Position numbers and translations under genes: made by a program | Assembly: GCF_013410745.1 (NCBI RefSeq) | Contig: NZ_JACCFY010000001.1 | Location: forward strand, 3,410,001 to 3,474,000 | DNA: 64,000 bases | Source of the DNA: Nesterenkonia xinjiangensis | Lineage (GTDB): Bacteria > Actinomycetota > Actinomycetes > Actinomycetales > Micrococcaceae | Direction of reading: 5' to 3' | Shown here: one piece after another, positions 45,518 through 54,309 of the stretch | Layout of the letters: the number at the start of each line of letters is the position of its first letter | Position numbering within the stretch: position 1 is the stretch's first letter | The notes under the pieces: model-generated | Seen by the model: the letters and a program-made list of their open reading frames with translations, nothing else | What the model was told of the DNA's origin: nothing | Databases searched by the model: none

Positions 45518-48256
45518 TCACCAGCGGCTGATCGCCCGGCGCGCCGAATCGGTGCGCTGCTCCGGGTTCGCGATGTCGACGGCGGCGTGCAGGATCCGCA
45601 CGCCCTCCTGGGCCGCGAGCAACGGAGACAGCTCCAAGGAGGCCACCTGGGGGTGGTTGTCCTTGAGCAGGGCCACCCGCTGCACGACCTCCTCGACGGC
45701 GGCGATGTCGACCACGGGCAGCCCGCGGTGTCCCAGCAGCTTCCGCGCGGCGCGGGGCCCACGGACCAGCTGGCGGATGTCCTGGTCGGTCAGCGGAGGC
45801 ACGGCATGGGCCCAGTCGTCGAGCAGGTCGACGGCATCGCCGGAAATGCCGAAGGACACCACCGGGCCCATGAGCGGGTCCTCGATGGCACGGACCATGC
45901 AGCCCTGACCGATAGGGGCCATCGTTTGGATTTCCAGACCGGGGGCACCGTAGTGGGCCAGCTGGTGCCGCATCTCTGCCACAGTGTGCCGCAGCATCGT
46001 CGCATCGCTGATGTTGAGCCGCACCCCGCCGAGGTCCAGGCGGTGGCGCAGGTGACCGCTCGTGGCCTTCACCGCCACGGGCCAGCCGAGGCGCTCGGCG
46101 GCCTCAACCGCCTGATCTTCGGTGTCGAAGGGCACCGACTCCATGGCCTCGAGCCCGTAGACCTCCAGCAGCTGCGCGGCCCTCCCTGGGTCCAGCCGGC
46201 ACAGATCAGCGCCGTCGACAGACTCCCCCAACCAGCGTTCCAGCAGCTCGTCACCGGTCCGCTGAGCCTGGGTGCCCTCCAGGTCAGGCGGGACCCGGTG
46301 CTCTCCGACGCCCTGTCGACGCCAGCGCTGGTAGGTGACGATCTTCCCCAGTGCAGCCATCGATCGTGCCGGGGAGGAGAACACCGGCACGCCCTGCTGC
46401 AGGGATCCGGTCGCCAGCACCGGCGCGGCGGCGGCCACATGGTTCAGCGGCACATCGGGCTCCAGGATCCCGATGAGGGACACGACGACCGGCTTCGGAT
46501 GCTGCAGGGCGGTCTCCAGGATGGTGCGGGAGTGGTCATGGTGCTCTCCGGTGATGCTCGGCTGCAGACAGACGGCGACAGCGTCGACCTCCTCAGCGCC
46601 GAGCATCGTGTCGAGGACCTCGGCCAGGGCGGCGGCGGCTTCCCTCTGGGTCCCCTCGAGATCCAGGGTTCCGTCGAGGTGCGCCGCCTCCAGCCCGTGG
46701 GCCTCCGCCGCGTCGGCGAGGACCCGGCTCATCGAGGGCGAGTTGGACAGGATCCCCACCCGTCCACCGGCAGGCAGCGGCTGGGTGGCGAGGACCTGCA
46801 GCACGTCCATCAGGGAGTCGTGGTTGCCACAGCGGATCACCCCGGAGTTCTCCAGCATGGCGTCCAGCGCGCCCTGCGGTGCACTGGTGGTGCGGACGTC
46901 ATGCCCAGGGGGCAGCCGGCGGCCCGTCACGTCGGAGGTCGCCACCACCACCGGCTTCGTCAGGGAGAGCCGACGGGCGATGCGAGAGAACTTCCGCGGG
47001 TTCCCGAAGCTCTCCAGGGAGATGCCGACCGCCCGGGTGGCCTCATCGTCCTCCAGACGCTGCATCGCGTCATTGCCGGAGAGGTCGGCGCGATTGCCTG
47101 CGGAGATCACAGCGGAGAGCCCGATCTGCCGACGATGCGCGGCGGCGTAGAGGGAGACTCCGATGGAGGCTGACTGGCTGAAGAGCCCCACTCCCCCGCG
47201 CAGCGGCATCTGGGGGGACAGCGAGGCGTTGAGGGCCACGTCGGGGGCGGTGTTGATCAGACCCACCGAGGCCGGGCCGATGACTCGCATACCCCACTGT
47301 CGGGCGAGACGCACCAGCTCACGCTGATCCAGCCCCAGGCCTTCGGTCCGGTCGAGCCCGGAGGTGACCACGAGCAGTCCCTTGACCCCGTGGCGGCCGC
47401 AGTCGATGACGACCTCGGCCAGACGCTCGGGCGGCACGGCGACCACCGCCAGGTCGACGTCCTGCTTGATATGGGCCAGCGAAACGTAGGCCTCGGTGCC
47501 CCCGACCTCGAAGGCCTCGGGATTCACGGAGTGCACGCCTCCCGTGAACCGGCCCTCCACGAGGTTCTGCAGCAGGTGGTACCCCACCGAGCCGTATTCG
47601 CGGGAGGCTCCGATCACCGCCACCTGCTTCGGAGCGAGCAGCTCGGCGACGCTGCGCGACTCCGCCCGATGCTCCCGGGCCTCCATGACCGCACGGGAGC
47701 GTTCGGTGGGATCGATGGAGAACTCCAGCAGCACGACACCGTCCTCGAACCGACGCTGGACCTCATAGCCGGCCTCGGAGAAGACGGTGAGCATCTTGCG
47801 GTTCTGCGGCAGCACCTCGGCGGAGAACCGCCTCAGCCCTCGCTCGCGGCCCGCGGCGGCCAGGTGCTCCAGCAGGATGGATCCGAGTCCTCGGCCCTGA
47901 TGGGCGTCGGAGATGTTGAACGAGACCTCGGCCTCGGCCGAGCCGTCGATCCGGTCGTAGCCGCCGAGTCCGATGATCTCCTGCTCGCCGGAGGGGCTCG
48001 CCAGCAGGACCACCATGGCCACCCGGTCCACATGGTCCACCTGAGTGAACCGTAGGAGCTCCTTCTGGGTGAGCGTGGACTTGTAGGTGAAGTAGCGCAG
48101 ATAGATGGAGGACTCGGACTGCGCGGCGTGCATGCGCTGGAGCCGCTCGGCGTCGTCGGTGCTGATCGGGCGCAGGTGGGCGGCCGCGCCGTCGCGCAGC
48201 ACGACATCAGCCTCCCAGTGGGCCGGATATCCGCGGGATTCAGCTGGCTCACCCAT
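45518..48256 (-). CDS. Pat-type protein acyltransferase: N-terminal GNAT fused to NDP-forming acyl-CoA ligase-like domains
   Basis: This 912-residue protein takes the ATG at 48256; the longer open frame is antisense to parC. Residues about 15-190 are a GNAT domain with the acetyl-CoA loop HQGRGLGSILLEHLA. A CoA-binding Rossmann domain follows (VAVIGASREYGSVG, about 210-330), then succinyl-CoA-ligase-like flavodoxin domains and a C-terminal ATP-grasp domain (PVAVKATSGHLRHR). This order, GNAT first, is the actinobacterial form; enterobacterial Pat has GNAT last. Such enzymes acetylate lysines, notably inactivating acetyl-CoA synthetase. It is divergent from parC. Confidence 0.9.
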   Translation of the reverse strand: MGEPAESRGYPAHWEADVVLRDGAAAHLRPISTDDAERLQRMHAAQSESSIYLRYFTYKSTLTQKELLRFTQVDHVDRVAMVVLLASPSGEQEIIGLGGYDRIDGSAEAEVSFNISDAHQGRGLGSILLEHLAAAGRERGLRRFSAEVLPQNRKMLTVFSEAGYEVQRRFEDGVVLLEFSIDPTERSRAVMEAREHRAESRSVAELLAPKQVAVIGASREYGSVGYHLLQNLVEGRFTGGVHSVNPEAFEVGGTEAYVSLAHIKQDVDLAVVAVPPERLAEVVIDCGRHGVKGLLVVTSGLDRTEGLGLDQRELVRLARQWGMRVIGPASVGLINTAPDVALNASLSPQMPLRGGVGLFSQSASIGVSLYAAAHRRQIGLSAVISAGNRADLSGNDAMQRLEDDEATRAVGISLESFGNPRKFSRIARRLSLTKPVVVATSDVTGRRLPPGHDVRTTSAPQGALDAMLENSGVIRCGNHDSLMDVLQVLATQPLPAGGRVGILSNSPSMSRVLADAAEAHGLEAAHLDGTLDLEGTQREAAAALAEVLDTMLGAEEVDAVAVCLQPSITGEHHDHSRTILETALQHPKPVVVSLIGILEPDVPLNHVAAAAPVLATGSLQQGVPVFSSPARSMAALGKIVTYQRWRRQGVGEHRVPPDLEGTQAQRTGDELLERWLGESVDGADLCRLDPGRAAQLLEVYGLEAMESVPFDTEDQAVEAAERLGWPVAVKATSGHLRHRLDLGGVRLNISDATMLRHTVAEMRHQLAHYGAPGLEIQTMAPIGQGCMVRAIEDPLMGPVVSFGISGDAVDLLDDWAHAVPPLTDQDIRQLVRGPRAARKLLGHRGLPVVDIAAVEEVVQRVALLKDNHPQVASLELSPLLAAQEGVRILHAAVDIANPEQRTDSARRAISRW

Positions 48257-48263
48257 AGGATCA

Positions 48264-48269
48264 AGACTA
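48264..48269 (-). promoter_or_regulatory. -10 hexamer TAGTCT for a leaderless Pat transcript
   Basis: On the reverse strand TAGTCT is followed by 7 nt (tgatcct) and the ATG at 48256; no ribosome-binding site intervenes. Confidence 0.45.
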
Positions 48270-48348
48270 CGAGAAGATCTCAGGGACTGACACCGACAGC
48301 ATCTGCTGAGACCACCAGACCGATCGACGAAGGACACCTCCAGCCCCC

Positions 48349-50952
48349 ATGGCCCGCCGTTCGACTTCCCGCTCCCCGCGCTCCGGCTCCGAGCAGCCCC
48401 CGGTGACACCGGAGGATCAGATCGTCGACATCGACGTCTCGGCGGAGATGGAGACCTCGTTTCTGGAGTACGCCTATTCGGTGATCTACTCCCGCGCCCT
48501 GCCGGACGCCCGGGACGGCCTGAAGCCGGTGCAGCGGCGGATCCTGTACATGATGTCCCAGATGGGACTGCGCCCCGAGAAGGGGCATGTGAAGTCGGCC
48601 CGCGTGGTCGGCGAGGTGATGGGGAAGCTGCACCCGCACGGCGACGCGGCGATCTATGACGCGCTGGTGCGCATGGCACAGTCCTTCTCGCTGCGCCTGC
48701 CCCTGGTGGACGGGCATGGCAACTTCGGCTCGCTCGACGACGGACCGGCCGCTCCGCGCTACACGGAGGCGCGCATGACGGCGGCGTCGGTGTCGATGAC
48801 CACCGACCTCGACGAGGACGTCGTCGACTTCGAGCCGAACTACGACAATCAGCTCACCCAGCCGTCAGTGCTGCCCAGCGCGTTCCCGAACCTGCTGGTC
48901 AACGGCGCCTCCGGCATCGCGGTGGGCATGGCCACCAACATGGCCCCGCACAATCTGGGCGAGGTGGTCGCCGGAGCCCGGCACCTGATCGAGTACCCCG
49001 AGGCCACGCTCGAGGACCTGATGGTCCACATCCCCGGGCCGGACCTGCCTTCTGGCGGACGGATCGTGGGGCTGGACGGCATCCGTGATGCCTACCGGAC
49101 CGGCCGCGGATCGTTCAAGACCCGAGCCACGGTCTCCATCGAGCAGGTCTCCGCACGGAAGACCGGGATCGTGGTCACCGAGCTGCCGTACATGGTCGGC
49201 CCGGAGAAGGTCATCGAGAAGATCAAGGACGCGGTGCAGTCGAAGAAGCTGGCCGGCATCTCCGACGTCCTCGACCTCACGGACCGCAAGCACGGGCTCC
49301 GGATGATCATCGAGCTCAAAGCCGGGTTCAACCCCCAGGCGGTCCTCGCCCAGCTCTACAAGCTCACTCCGCTGGAGGACTCCTTCGGGATCAACAATGT
49401 CGCTCTGGTGGAGGGCCAGCCGCGGACGCTGGGGCTCGTGGAGATGCTGCAGGTCTACGTGGGCCACCGGATCTCCGTGGTGCGTCGCCGCACCGCCTAC
49501 CGGCTGAAGAAGCGTCAGGACCGGCTGCACCTGGTCGAGGGGCTGCTGATCGCGATCCTCGACATCGACGAGGTCATCCAGATCATCCGCGCGGCTGAGG
49601 ACACCGCCACCGCGCGGGAGCGGCTGATGACGATCTTCGACCTGACCCACCTCCAGGCCGAGCACATCCTGGAGCTGCGGCTTCGTCAGCTGACCCGCTA
49701 CTCCGCGCTGGAGCTGGAGCAGGAGAAGCAGCGCCTAGAGGAGGAGATCTCCGAGCTGCAGGCCATCCTGGACTCGGAGCTGCGGCTTCGTGAGGTGGTC
49801 TCCGACGAGCTGGAGCAGGTCGCCCTCGCCCATGGGGATGACCGGCGCACCCAGCTGGTCGAGTCGGAGACGCTGGCCGCACCGGCACCGGCGAAGGCTG
49901 CCTCCTCTGACGAGACCGCCTCTGCCCTGCAGATCGCCGACAGCCCATGCTGGGCCCTGCTGTCCACCTCGGGTCAGCTGGCCCGGACCACGGACCGTTC
50001 CGGGCTGGTCCACCCGACCCGGCGCGGCCGGCACGACGCCCTGATCTCGATGGTGCCGGTCTCCGCACGTGGAGAGATCGGCGCGGTCACCTCGCTGGGC
50101 AGGATGATCCGCGTTCCAGTGGTGGACATGCCTGCTGTGGAGGTCGCCGCCGGGAAAGTGAATCTGAATCACGGGGCCAAGGTCAAGGACTTCCTCTCCC
50201 TGGAGCGCAAGGAGGAGCTGGTGTCTTTCGTCCCACTGGACGCTGTGATCGCCCTGGGCACCGGCGCAGGCCGCGTGAAGCGGGTCAATCCGGACTACCC
50301 GCTCAACCGTGATGAGTGGGAGGTCATCTCACTGAAGGGCCGCGACCGCGTGATCGGAGCGCAGGTGGCCGCCGAGGAGCGCGACCAGCTGGTCTTCGTC
50401 ACCGCCGGCGCCCAGCTGCTGCGCTTCGACGCCGCACTGGTGCGCCCGCAGGGGCGCACGGCCGCCGGCATGGCCGGGATCAAGATCGCCGACGGCGACG
50501 AGGCCATCAGCTTCACCGTGGTGCCGGCCGCCGGGCTCGGCGACGCGCAGGGTGGCACGGCCGAGGAGCTTGCCGGCTGGACGCCGGTGGTGGTCACAGT
50601 CGCCGCAGGTGACGAGCCGCTGGAAGGCTTCGAAGCCGGCAGCGTGAAGGTGACCGAGTTCTCCGAGTTCCCGGTCAAGGGCCGCTCCACCGCCGGGGTG
50701 CGCGCTCACCGGTTCCTCCGTGGGGAGGACCGGCTGCGGCTGGCCTGGGCAGGAATGGGCCCCGCCCTGGGTGCGGCCAGGAACGGCTCCGCCCGCGTGC
50801 TTCCCGCGGAGATGGCCCGCCGCGACGGGTCGGGAGTCCCGCTGGACCAGACCGTGGAGGCGGTGGCCTCGAGTCCGGAGGCGCTCACCCGCGTGGCCGG
50901 GGCACGGATCGCCGCAGCCGGGGAGGCCGACGGTGCGGGCGACGAGGCCTGA
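48349..50952 (+). CDS. parC: DNA topoisomerase IV subunit A (ParC-type)
   Basis: This 867-residue type IIA topoisomerase A subunit has the GyrA/ParC breakage-reunion domain (about 35-500): [22 protein letters not shown] and catalytic Tyr138 in APRYTEARM. Its C-terminal beta-pinwheel has repeats such as GRMIRVPV and GRVKRVNP but no canonical GyrA-box, favouring ParC. The quinolone-contact positions read GDAAIYD: Ala100 stands where E. coli ParC has Ser80, and Asp104 where it has Glu84. The ParE partner is not in the window. A coiled-coil segment near 455-500 ([18 protein letters not shown]) is normal for the family. Confidence 0.93.
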   Translation: MARRSTSRSPRSGSEQPPVTPEDQIVDIDVSAEMETSFLEYAYSVIYSRALPDARDGLKPVQRRILYMMSQMGLRPEKGHVKSARVVGEVMGKLHPHGDAAIYDALVRMAQSFSLRLPLVDGHGNFGSLDDGPAAPRYTEARMTAASVSMTTDLDEDVVDFEPNYDNQLTQPSVLPSAFPNLLVNGASGIAVGMATNMAPHNLGEVVAGARHLIEYPEATLEDLMVHIPGPDLPSGGRIVGLDGIRDAYRTGRGSFKTRATVSIEQVSARKTGIVVTELPYMVGPEKVIEKIKDAVQSKKLAGISDVLDLTDRKHGLRMIIELKAGFNPQAVLAQLYKLTPLEDSFGINNVALVEGQPRTLGLVEMLQVYVGHRISVVRRRTAYRLKKRQDRLHLVEGLLIAILDIDEVIQIIRAAEDTATARERLMTIFDLTHLQAEHILELRLRQLTRYSALELEQEKQRLEEEISELQAILDSELRLREVVSDELEQVALAHGDDRRTQLVESETLAAPAPAKAASSDETASALQIADSPCWALLSTSGQLARTTDRSGLVHPTRRGRHDALISMVPVSARGEIGAVTSLGRMIRVPVVDMPAVEVAAGKVNLNHGAKVKDFLSLERKEELVSFVPLDAVIALGTGAGRVKRVNPDYPLNRDEWEVISLKGRDRVIGAQVAAEERDQLVFVTAGAQLLRFDAALVRPQGRTAAGMAGIKIADGDEAISFTVVPAAGLGDAQGGTAEELAGWTPVVVTVAAGDEPLEGFEAGSVKVTEFSEFPVKGRSTAGVRAHRFLRGEDRLRLAWAGMGPALGAARNGSARVLPAEMARRDGSGVPLDQTVEAVASSPEALTRVAGARIAAAGEADGAGDEA

Positions 50953-51004
50953 TGCTCAAGGCTCGACGTACCCGGCAGATGTGTCTCAGGATATGACACA
51001 GGCT

Positions 51005-51020
51005 TACTACAGGTTGTAGA
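51005..51020. promoter_or_regulatory. BlaI/MecI-type operator upstream of blaI
   Basis: TACTACAGGTTGTAGA contains the perfect palindrome CTACA-GGT-TGTAG (51007-51019), matching the TACA/TGTA-type boxes bound by BlaI-family repressors. A -10-like TATTGT follows at 51041-51046. It lies about 110 nt before blaI, consistent with autoregulation. Confidence 0.65.
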
Positions 51021-51130
51021 AATCAGCTGCCCACCAGGAGTATTGTGGAGAAGCACCACGGATTCCGGGACCTGCCCACAGGCTCGGGCACGTCCATGAC
51101 AGTCCACCCATCGGCAAGGAGATCCACCGC

Positions 51131-51475
51131 ATGGCCACCCTCGGCGACCTTGAGCGTTCCGTCATGAGCCTGCTCTGGGACAGCAACGAGTCCCTGAGCG
51201 CCAATGACGTGCGTGATCGTCTGGACGAGGACCTGGCGGTCACCACCGTGCTGACAGTCCTCTCCCGCCTCGAGAAGAAGTGCCTGGTCACCCGGGAGCG
51301 CTCCAGCCGGCCCCACCGCTACTCCGCCGCCGCGAGCCGTGAGGAGCACACCGTGGAGATGCTGAACGAGGTCCTGGGCACCGCCTCTGACCGAGAAGCC
51401 GTCCTGGCCCGATTCATCGGCGGGGTCTCGGACTCCGAGGCCGCCGCCCTCCGGCGCATCCTGAAGTCTTCCTGA
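51131..51475 (+). CDS. blaI: BlaI/MecI/CopY family transcriptional repressor
   Basis: This 114-residue winged-helix repressor begins MATLGDLERSVMSLLWDSNESLSANDVRDRL and contains TTVLTVLSRLEKKCLVTRERSSRPHRYSAA, the family wing, followed by a dimerisation helix region. AAGGAG lies 9 nt before the ATG. BlaI-type repressors are released from DNA when cleaved or antagonised by a partner M56 metalloprotease. The M56 gene is 45 nt downstream. No beta-lactamase gene is present nearby, so its target genes beyond its own promoter are unknown. Confidence 0.94.
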   Translation: MATLGDLERSVMSLLWDSNESLSANDVRDRLDEDLAVTTVLTVLSRLEKKCLVTRERSSRPHRYSAAASREEHTVEMLNEVLGTASDREAVLARFIGGVSDSEAAALRRILKSS

Positions 51476-51508
51476 CCGCCGTTCGCCGACCCTGAGCCGA
51501 CGGGCCCA

Positions 51509-51514
51509 TAGACT
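51509..51514 (+). promoter_or_regulatory. -10 hexamer TAGACT for a leaderless M56-peptidase transcript
   Basis: TAGACT is followed by 6 nt (gacatc) and the GTG at 51521, with no Shine-Dalgarno. It suggests expression partly independent of blaI. Confidence 0.5.
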
Positions 51515-51520
51515 GACATC

Positions 51521-52552
51521 GTGACCTCGTTGGCCCTCTTCCTCGCCGTCCTGGCGTTCCTGCTGGCCGTGCCGATCCCACGGATGCTCAGCCGCGCCGG
51601 ATTCCGCGCGCGCTCCCCCTGGACCGCCATGCTGCTGTGGCAGGCGATCGCGCTGGCCGGAGGGCTCGCCCTGATCGGAGCGCCGCTGGTCTACGGCCTC
51701 AGCCCGTTCGGGGACTCCCTCCATGAGGCCGCCGCGGAAGTGCTGCGCCTGTTGTTCGCGGCAGATTTCAGCGCGTTGGAGGATCTGCATGTCCTCCCCC
51801 TCCATGTCTTCGCGCTGTGCCTGGGGGTCATGCTCGGCGCGCATCTGCTGCTCACCCTGCTTCGCACCTACATCCGCGTGCTGGGATCTCGGCGCAGGCA
51901 TCGGGACCTGGTCAGACTGCTGTCCACCCCCTTCGACAGCAGCACACCGGCCCAGGCCGGGCCGTCGATGTCCGGAGCCGCCCTGGACGAGGCCCACGTC
52001 ATCGACCATGATGCCCCGCTGGCCTACTGCCTGCCCGGGCGCACGAACGCCACCTCGGTGACGGTGCTCTCCCGCGGCCTGCTGGAGCAGCTCTCCCGCG
52101 CGGAACTCGCTGCCGTGGTGGCCCATGAACGCACCCACCTGCAGCAACGCCATCACCTGCTGACCATGGCCTTCGACGCCTGGTACCGCGCACTGCCCTG
52201 GCTGCCGACGACCCGCTACGGGCGGGAAGCGGTGCTGGAGCTCACCGAGATGCTCGCCGATGACGGCGCCCTGCAGGAGCACTCCCGTGAGGATCTCCTG
52301 CGCTCTCTGGCCCTGAGCACCCCCGACGCCGCGTCCACTGAGGCTGCGCCCGCTCCTGAAGGAGCAGCTGCCCCGCCGGTGGACGCGGCCCGCGGAGCGA
52401 CGGCGGGCGCCGGCGGCGCGGTGATCACCACCGCACGGCTCCGGCGGCTGTTGGTCCCGCCCCCGGCGCTGCCGCGTGCCGCCCAGATCGTCGTCGTGGC
52501 CACGGCCGCAGCTCTGCTCACCGTTCCGACGGCCCTGCTGCTGATCCTCTGA
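51521..52552 (+). CDS. M56 family membrane metallopeptidase (BlaR1-like protease, no sensor domain)
   Basis: This 343-residue integral membrane protease starts at GTG 51521. N-terminal helices (about 2-20, 36-58, 95-118) precede the zinc motif VVAHERTHLQQRHH (HExxH) and a downstream Glu in LTEMLADDGAL. A last helix lies at the C-terminus (IVVVATAAALLTVPTALLLIL region). BlaR1/MecR1 carry a penicillin-binding sensor after the protease; none is present here, so any signal must be sensed otherwise. It is the expected partner of BlaI immediately upstream. Confidence 0.9.
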   Translation: MTSLALFLAVLAFLLAVPIPRMLSRAGFRARSPWTAMLLWQAIALAGGLALIGAPLVYGLSPFGDSLHEAAAEVLRLLFAADFSALEDLHVLPLHVFALCLGVMLGAHLLLTLLRTYIRVLGSRRRHRDLVRLLSTPFDSSTPAQAGPSMSGAALDEAHVIDHDAPLAYCLPGRTNATSVTVLSRGLLEQLSRAELAAVVAHERTHLQQRHHLLTMAFDAWYRALPWLPTTRYGREAVLELTEMLADDGALQEHSREDLLRSLALSTPDAASTEAAPAPEGAAAPPVDAARGATAGAGGAVITTARLRRLLVPPPALPRAAQIVVVATAAALLTVPTALLLIL

Positions 52553-52579
52553 TCCGGCGTCGGGCAGGCCGCAGCGGCT

Positions 52580-53491
52580 TCAGCGGGAGCCGAGACGTTC
52601 CTCGACCCACGCGTCCTCGACGTCCTCGTCACTGGCCCTTCCGGCGCGCAGGCGGCGGATCCGCCGCGCCTCGCGCAGGCGATCCTGCTTCGAGACTCCA
52701 GCCGAGGCCACCCCGGCGGCGCGCTCCCGTCCTCCCTCCTCCTCGGCGATGAGGTCCAGATCTCGGTTCCTGGCCGTCAGCCTCGCCGCGTATCCCCAGC
52801 CGATGAATCCCAGCAGCCCGAAGGCGTACCACTGCATGGAGTAGGACAGATGCGGGCCCTCGTCGAGCTGAGGCCTCGCCAGGGGGCGAGGCTGCTCGGC
52901 GGGAGCTGGATCCTCCTCGGCCATGAGCCCGTAGGCCCCGGTGACGATCTCTCGGCCCAACTGCTGCTCATAGTCGACCAGGTCCAGGGAGGCCAGCTGC
53001 CCCTCGGGGGCCCCTCGATCGATCTCCGGCTCCGCAGGTTTGAGCCGCACGGTCAGCTCGATCTCACCGCGCGGCGGCTCCGGCATATAGGCCGGCAGGG
53101 AGGCGTCAGTGCTGTCCGTGGGGAGCCAGCCGCGGCTGATCACGACGACGTCGCCGCCGTCGATCTGAAACGGCATCACCTGTTCATAGCCCACGGCCCC
53201 ACTGTGGCCGCGGTTGCGGACCAGCCGAACATCTTCGGACAGGTACTGCCCGCGCATCGTGGTGACGGTCCATTCATCGTCGGCGTGGGGCTGGTGGAAC
53301 GTCTCCCGGACCTCCGCATACGGGGTCGGCTCCTCGTCGTAGTTGGACACGACACGGTTGATGTCCTGCATGGCCTGCTCACGGCGGTCGAGCTGCCACT
53401 GGCCGAGGAAGACACACGCCACGGCGAAACCCACACAGACGGCCAGCCAGCCCAACCAGGTGGGGCTGAGCAGGAAGCGGTAGCGGGTCAT
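52580..53491 (-). CDS. SURF1 family cytochrome oxidase assembly protein
   Basis: This 303-residue protein has the SURF1 topology: an N-terminal helix (about 12-30, WLGWLAVCVGFAVACVFLGQWQLDRR), a large external loop with GYEQVMPFQ, VVVISRGWLPTD, and a C-terminal helix (YSMQWYAFGLLGFIGWGY). The conserved GQWQLDRR and Q-W-Y-A-F motifs are typical. A basic cytoplasmic tail of about 70 residues follows. SURF1 aids heme a insertion into cytochrome c oxidase. Its ATG overlaps the stop of the small upstream gene (ATGA), linking them in one operon with DUF3099. Confidence 0.93.
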   Translation of the reverse strand: MTRYRFLLSPTWLGWLAVCVGFAVACVFLGQWQLDRREQAMQDINRVVSNYDEEPTPYAEVRETFHQPHADDEWTVTTMRGQYLSEDVRLVRNRGHSGAVGYEQVMPFQIDGGDVVVISRGWLPTDSTDASLPAYMPEPPRGEIELTVRLKPAEPEIDRGAPEGQLASLDLVDYEQQLGREIVTGAYGLMAEEDPAPAEQPRPLARPQLDEGPHLSYSMQWYAFGLLGFIGWGYAARLTARNRDLDLIAEEEGGRERAAGVASAGVSKQDRLREARRIRRLRAGRASDEDVEDAWVEERLGSR

Positions 53492-53799
53492 CCGGAGCCC
53501 TCCTGGACGTCACCTGGGCCGCGCTCTCCGGAGCGGCCACCTGCAGGATGGGAAGGCAGCGGTTCGGTGCTGCGCCAGAAGAGCCGCTGCGCGAGGAAGT
53601 TCTCCAGCCACGGGCGATGCTCATCACAGGCGAGCCAGATCTTTCGGCGATCGGGCGCATGGATCTTCGGGTTGTTCCACAGGATCTGCCAGCACGCCTC
53701 GGAGCGGCAGCCTCTGCGGGAGCACTGGGGGGTCTCCGGACCGGCGTCCTGGCCGTCCGGTCCGCCCAGCGAGCTAAGGACGTCCATCGTCTCCATCAT
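53488..53799 (-). CDS. Small Cys-containing conserved protein (often labelled acetone carboxylase)
   Basis: This roughly 103-residue protein has possible ATG starts at 53799, 53796 and 53787. Its core is CSRRGCRSEACWQILWNNPKI followed by RRKIWLACDEHRPWLENFLAQR, with four conserved Cys and a His that look like a zinc site. Actinobacterial homologues beside SURF1 are frequently named acetone carboxylase, but nothing here resembles the catalytic subunits of that enzyme, so I do not assign that activity. It overlaps DUF3099 at its 5' end and SURF1 at its 3' end by 4 nt, so it is translationally coupled to a cytochrome oxidase assembly factor. Confidence 0.8.
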   Translation of the reverse strand: MMETMDVLSSLGGPDGQDAGPETPQCSRRGCRSEACWQILWNNPKIHAPDRRKIWLACDEHRPWLENFLAQRLFWRSTEPLPSHPAGGRSGERGPGDVQEGSG

Positions 53800-54196
53800 C
53801 TCGCACGACTTCACCTTCGATGATCTGCACCGGCCCGTGGTCGTCGCCCTCCGGCCGGGGGTCGCCGGCGGCGTCGGCGGCATCTTCGCTCTCCGAAGAC
53901 GGCACGCTGCCCAGCTGCGCAGTGCCGGAGGGCAGCTGCGGCGTCGCGGACACCCCTTCGGCGTCACGGGAGCGGAAGTAGCGGTCAGTGCCGGCATTGG
54001 CCACGGTGACCGCGACGTAGGGCAGCACCACGGCCAGCGCGAGGAACACCCAGGTCATCCAGTTCTGCACGACCACGGCCAGCACGAAGCACACAGCGCG
54101 GATGCCCATGGAGACGGCGTAGCGCACCATGCGGCCGTGCTGCTCCTCGCTGTGGCGCTGGGGAGCGTCCGTGATGGAGTGGACCTGTTCGTTCAC
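53774..54196 (-). CDS. DUF3099 membrane protein
   Basis: This 140-residue protein starts at GTG 54196. It begins NEQVHSITDAPQRHSEEQ and has two adjacent hydrophobic helices (about 30-70, SMGIRAVCFVLAVVVQNWMTWVFLALAVVLPYVAV), then an acidic low-complexity tail. The VHSITDAP and RYAVSMGIR motifs define DUF3099, an actinobacterial family of unknown function. TACAAT 6 nt upstream of the GTG indicates a leaderless transcript. It heads the operon DUF3099, small Cys protein, SURF1, so a role near respiratory membrane assembly is possible but unproven. Confidence 0.88.
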   Translation of the reverse strand: MNEQVHSITDAPQRHSEEQHGRMVRYAVSMGIRAVCFVLAVVVQNWMTWVFLALAVVLPYVAVTVANAGTDRYFRSRDAEGVSATPQLPSGTAQLGSVPSSESEDAADAAGDPRPEGDDHGPVQIIEGEVVRDDGDDGRP

Positions 54197-54202
54197 CGCT
54201 CC

Positions 54203-54208
54203 ATTGTA
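54203..54208 (-). promoter_or_regulatory. -10 hexamer TACAAT for a leaderless DUF3099 transcript
   Basis: On the reverse strand TACAAT (5 of 6 to TATAAT) is followed by 6 nt (ggagcg) and the GTG at 54196. Confidence 0.55.
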
Positions 54209-54266
54209 GTGCTCCGACCTGGAAGCATACCGGCGATGTGACGAGACGGTCACCGGGTCGCTGACA

Positions 54267-54272
54267 TAGGCT
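54267..54272 (+). promoter_or_regulatory. Possible -10 hexamer TAGGCT for fabG
   Basis: TAGGCT lies 37 nt before the fabG ATG, giving a short untranslated leader that contains the GGAG ribosome site. No -35 is evident. Confidence 0.35.
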
Positions 54273-54309
54273 GGTGGGCAGTTCTGACCATCGTGACGAG
54301 TGGAGACCC

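Noticed and set aside
45248-47173. 641-codon forward open frame overlapping the TetR gene and opposite the Pat gene
   Set aside because: It is the shadow of two well-supported genes and shows only low-complexity His/Gln/Gly/Arg composition.
53488-53799. Acetone carboxylase annotation
   Set aside because: The protein is only about 100 residues with a Cys/His cluster and lacks any catalytic subunit feature, so the name is likely inherited misannotation.
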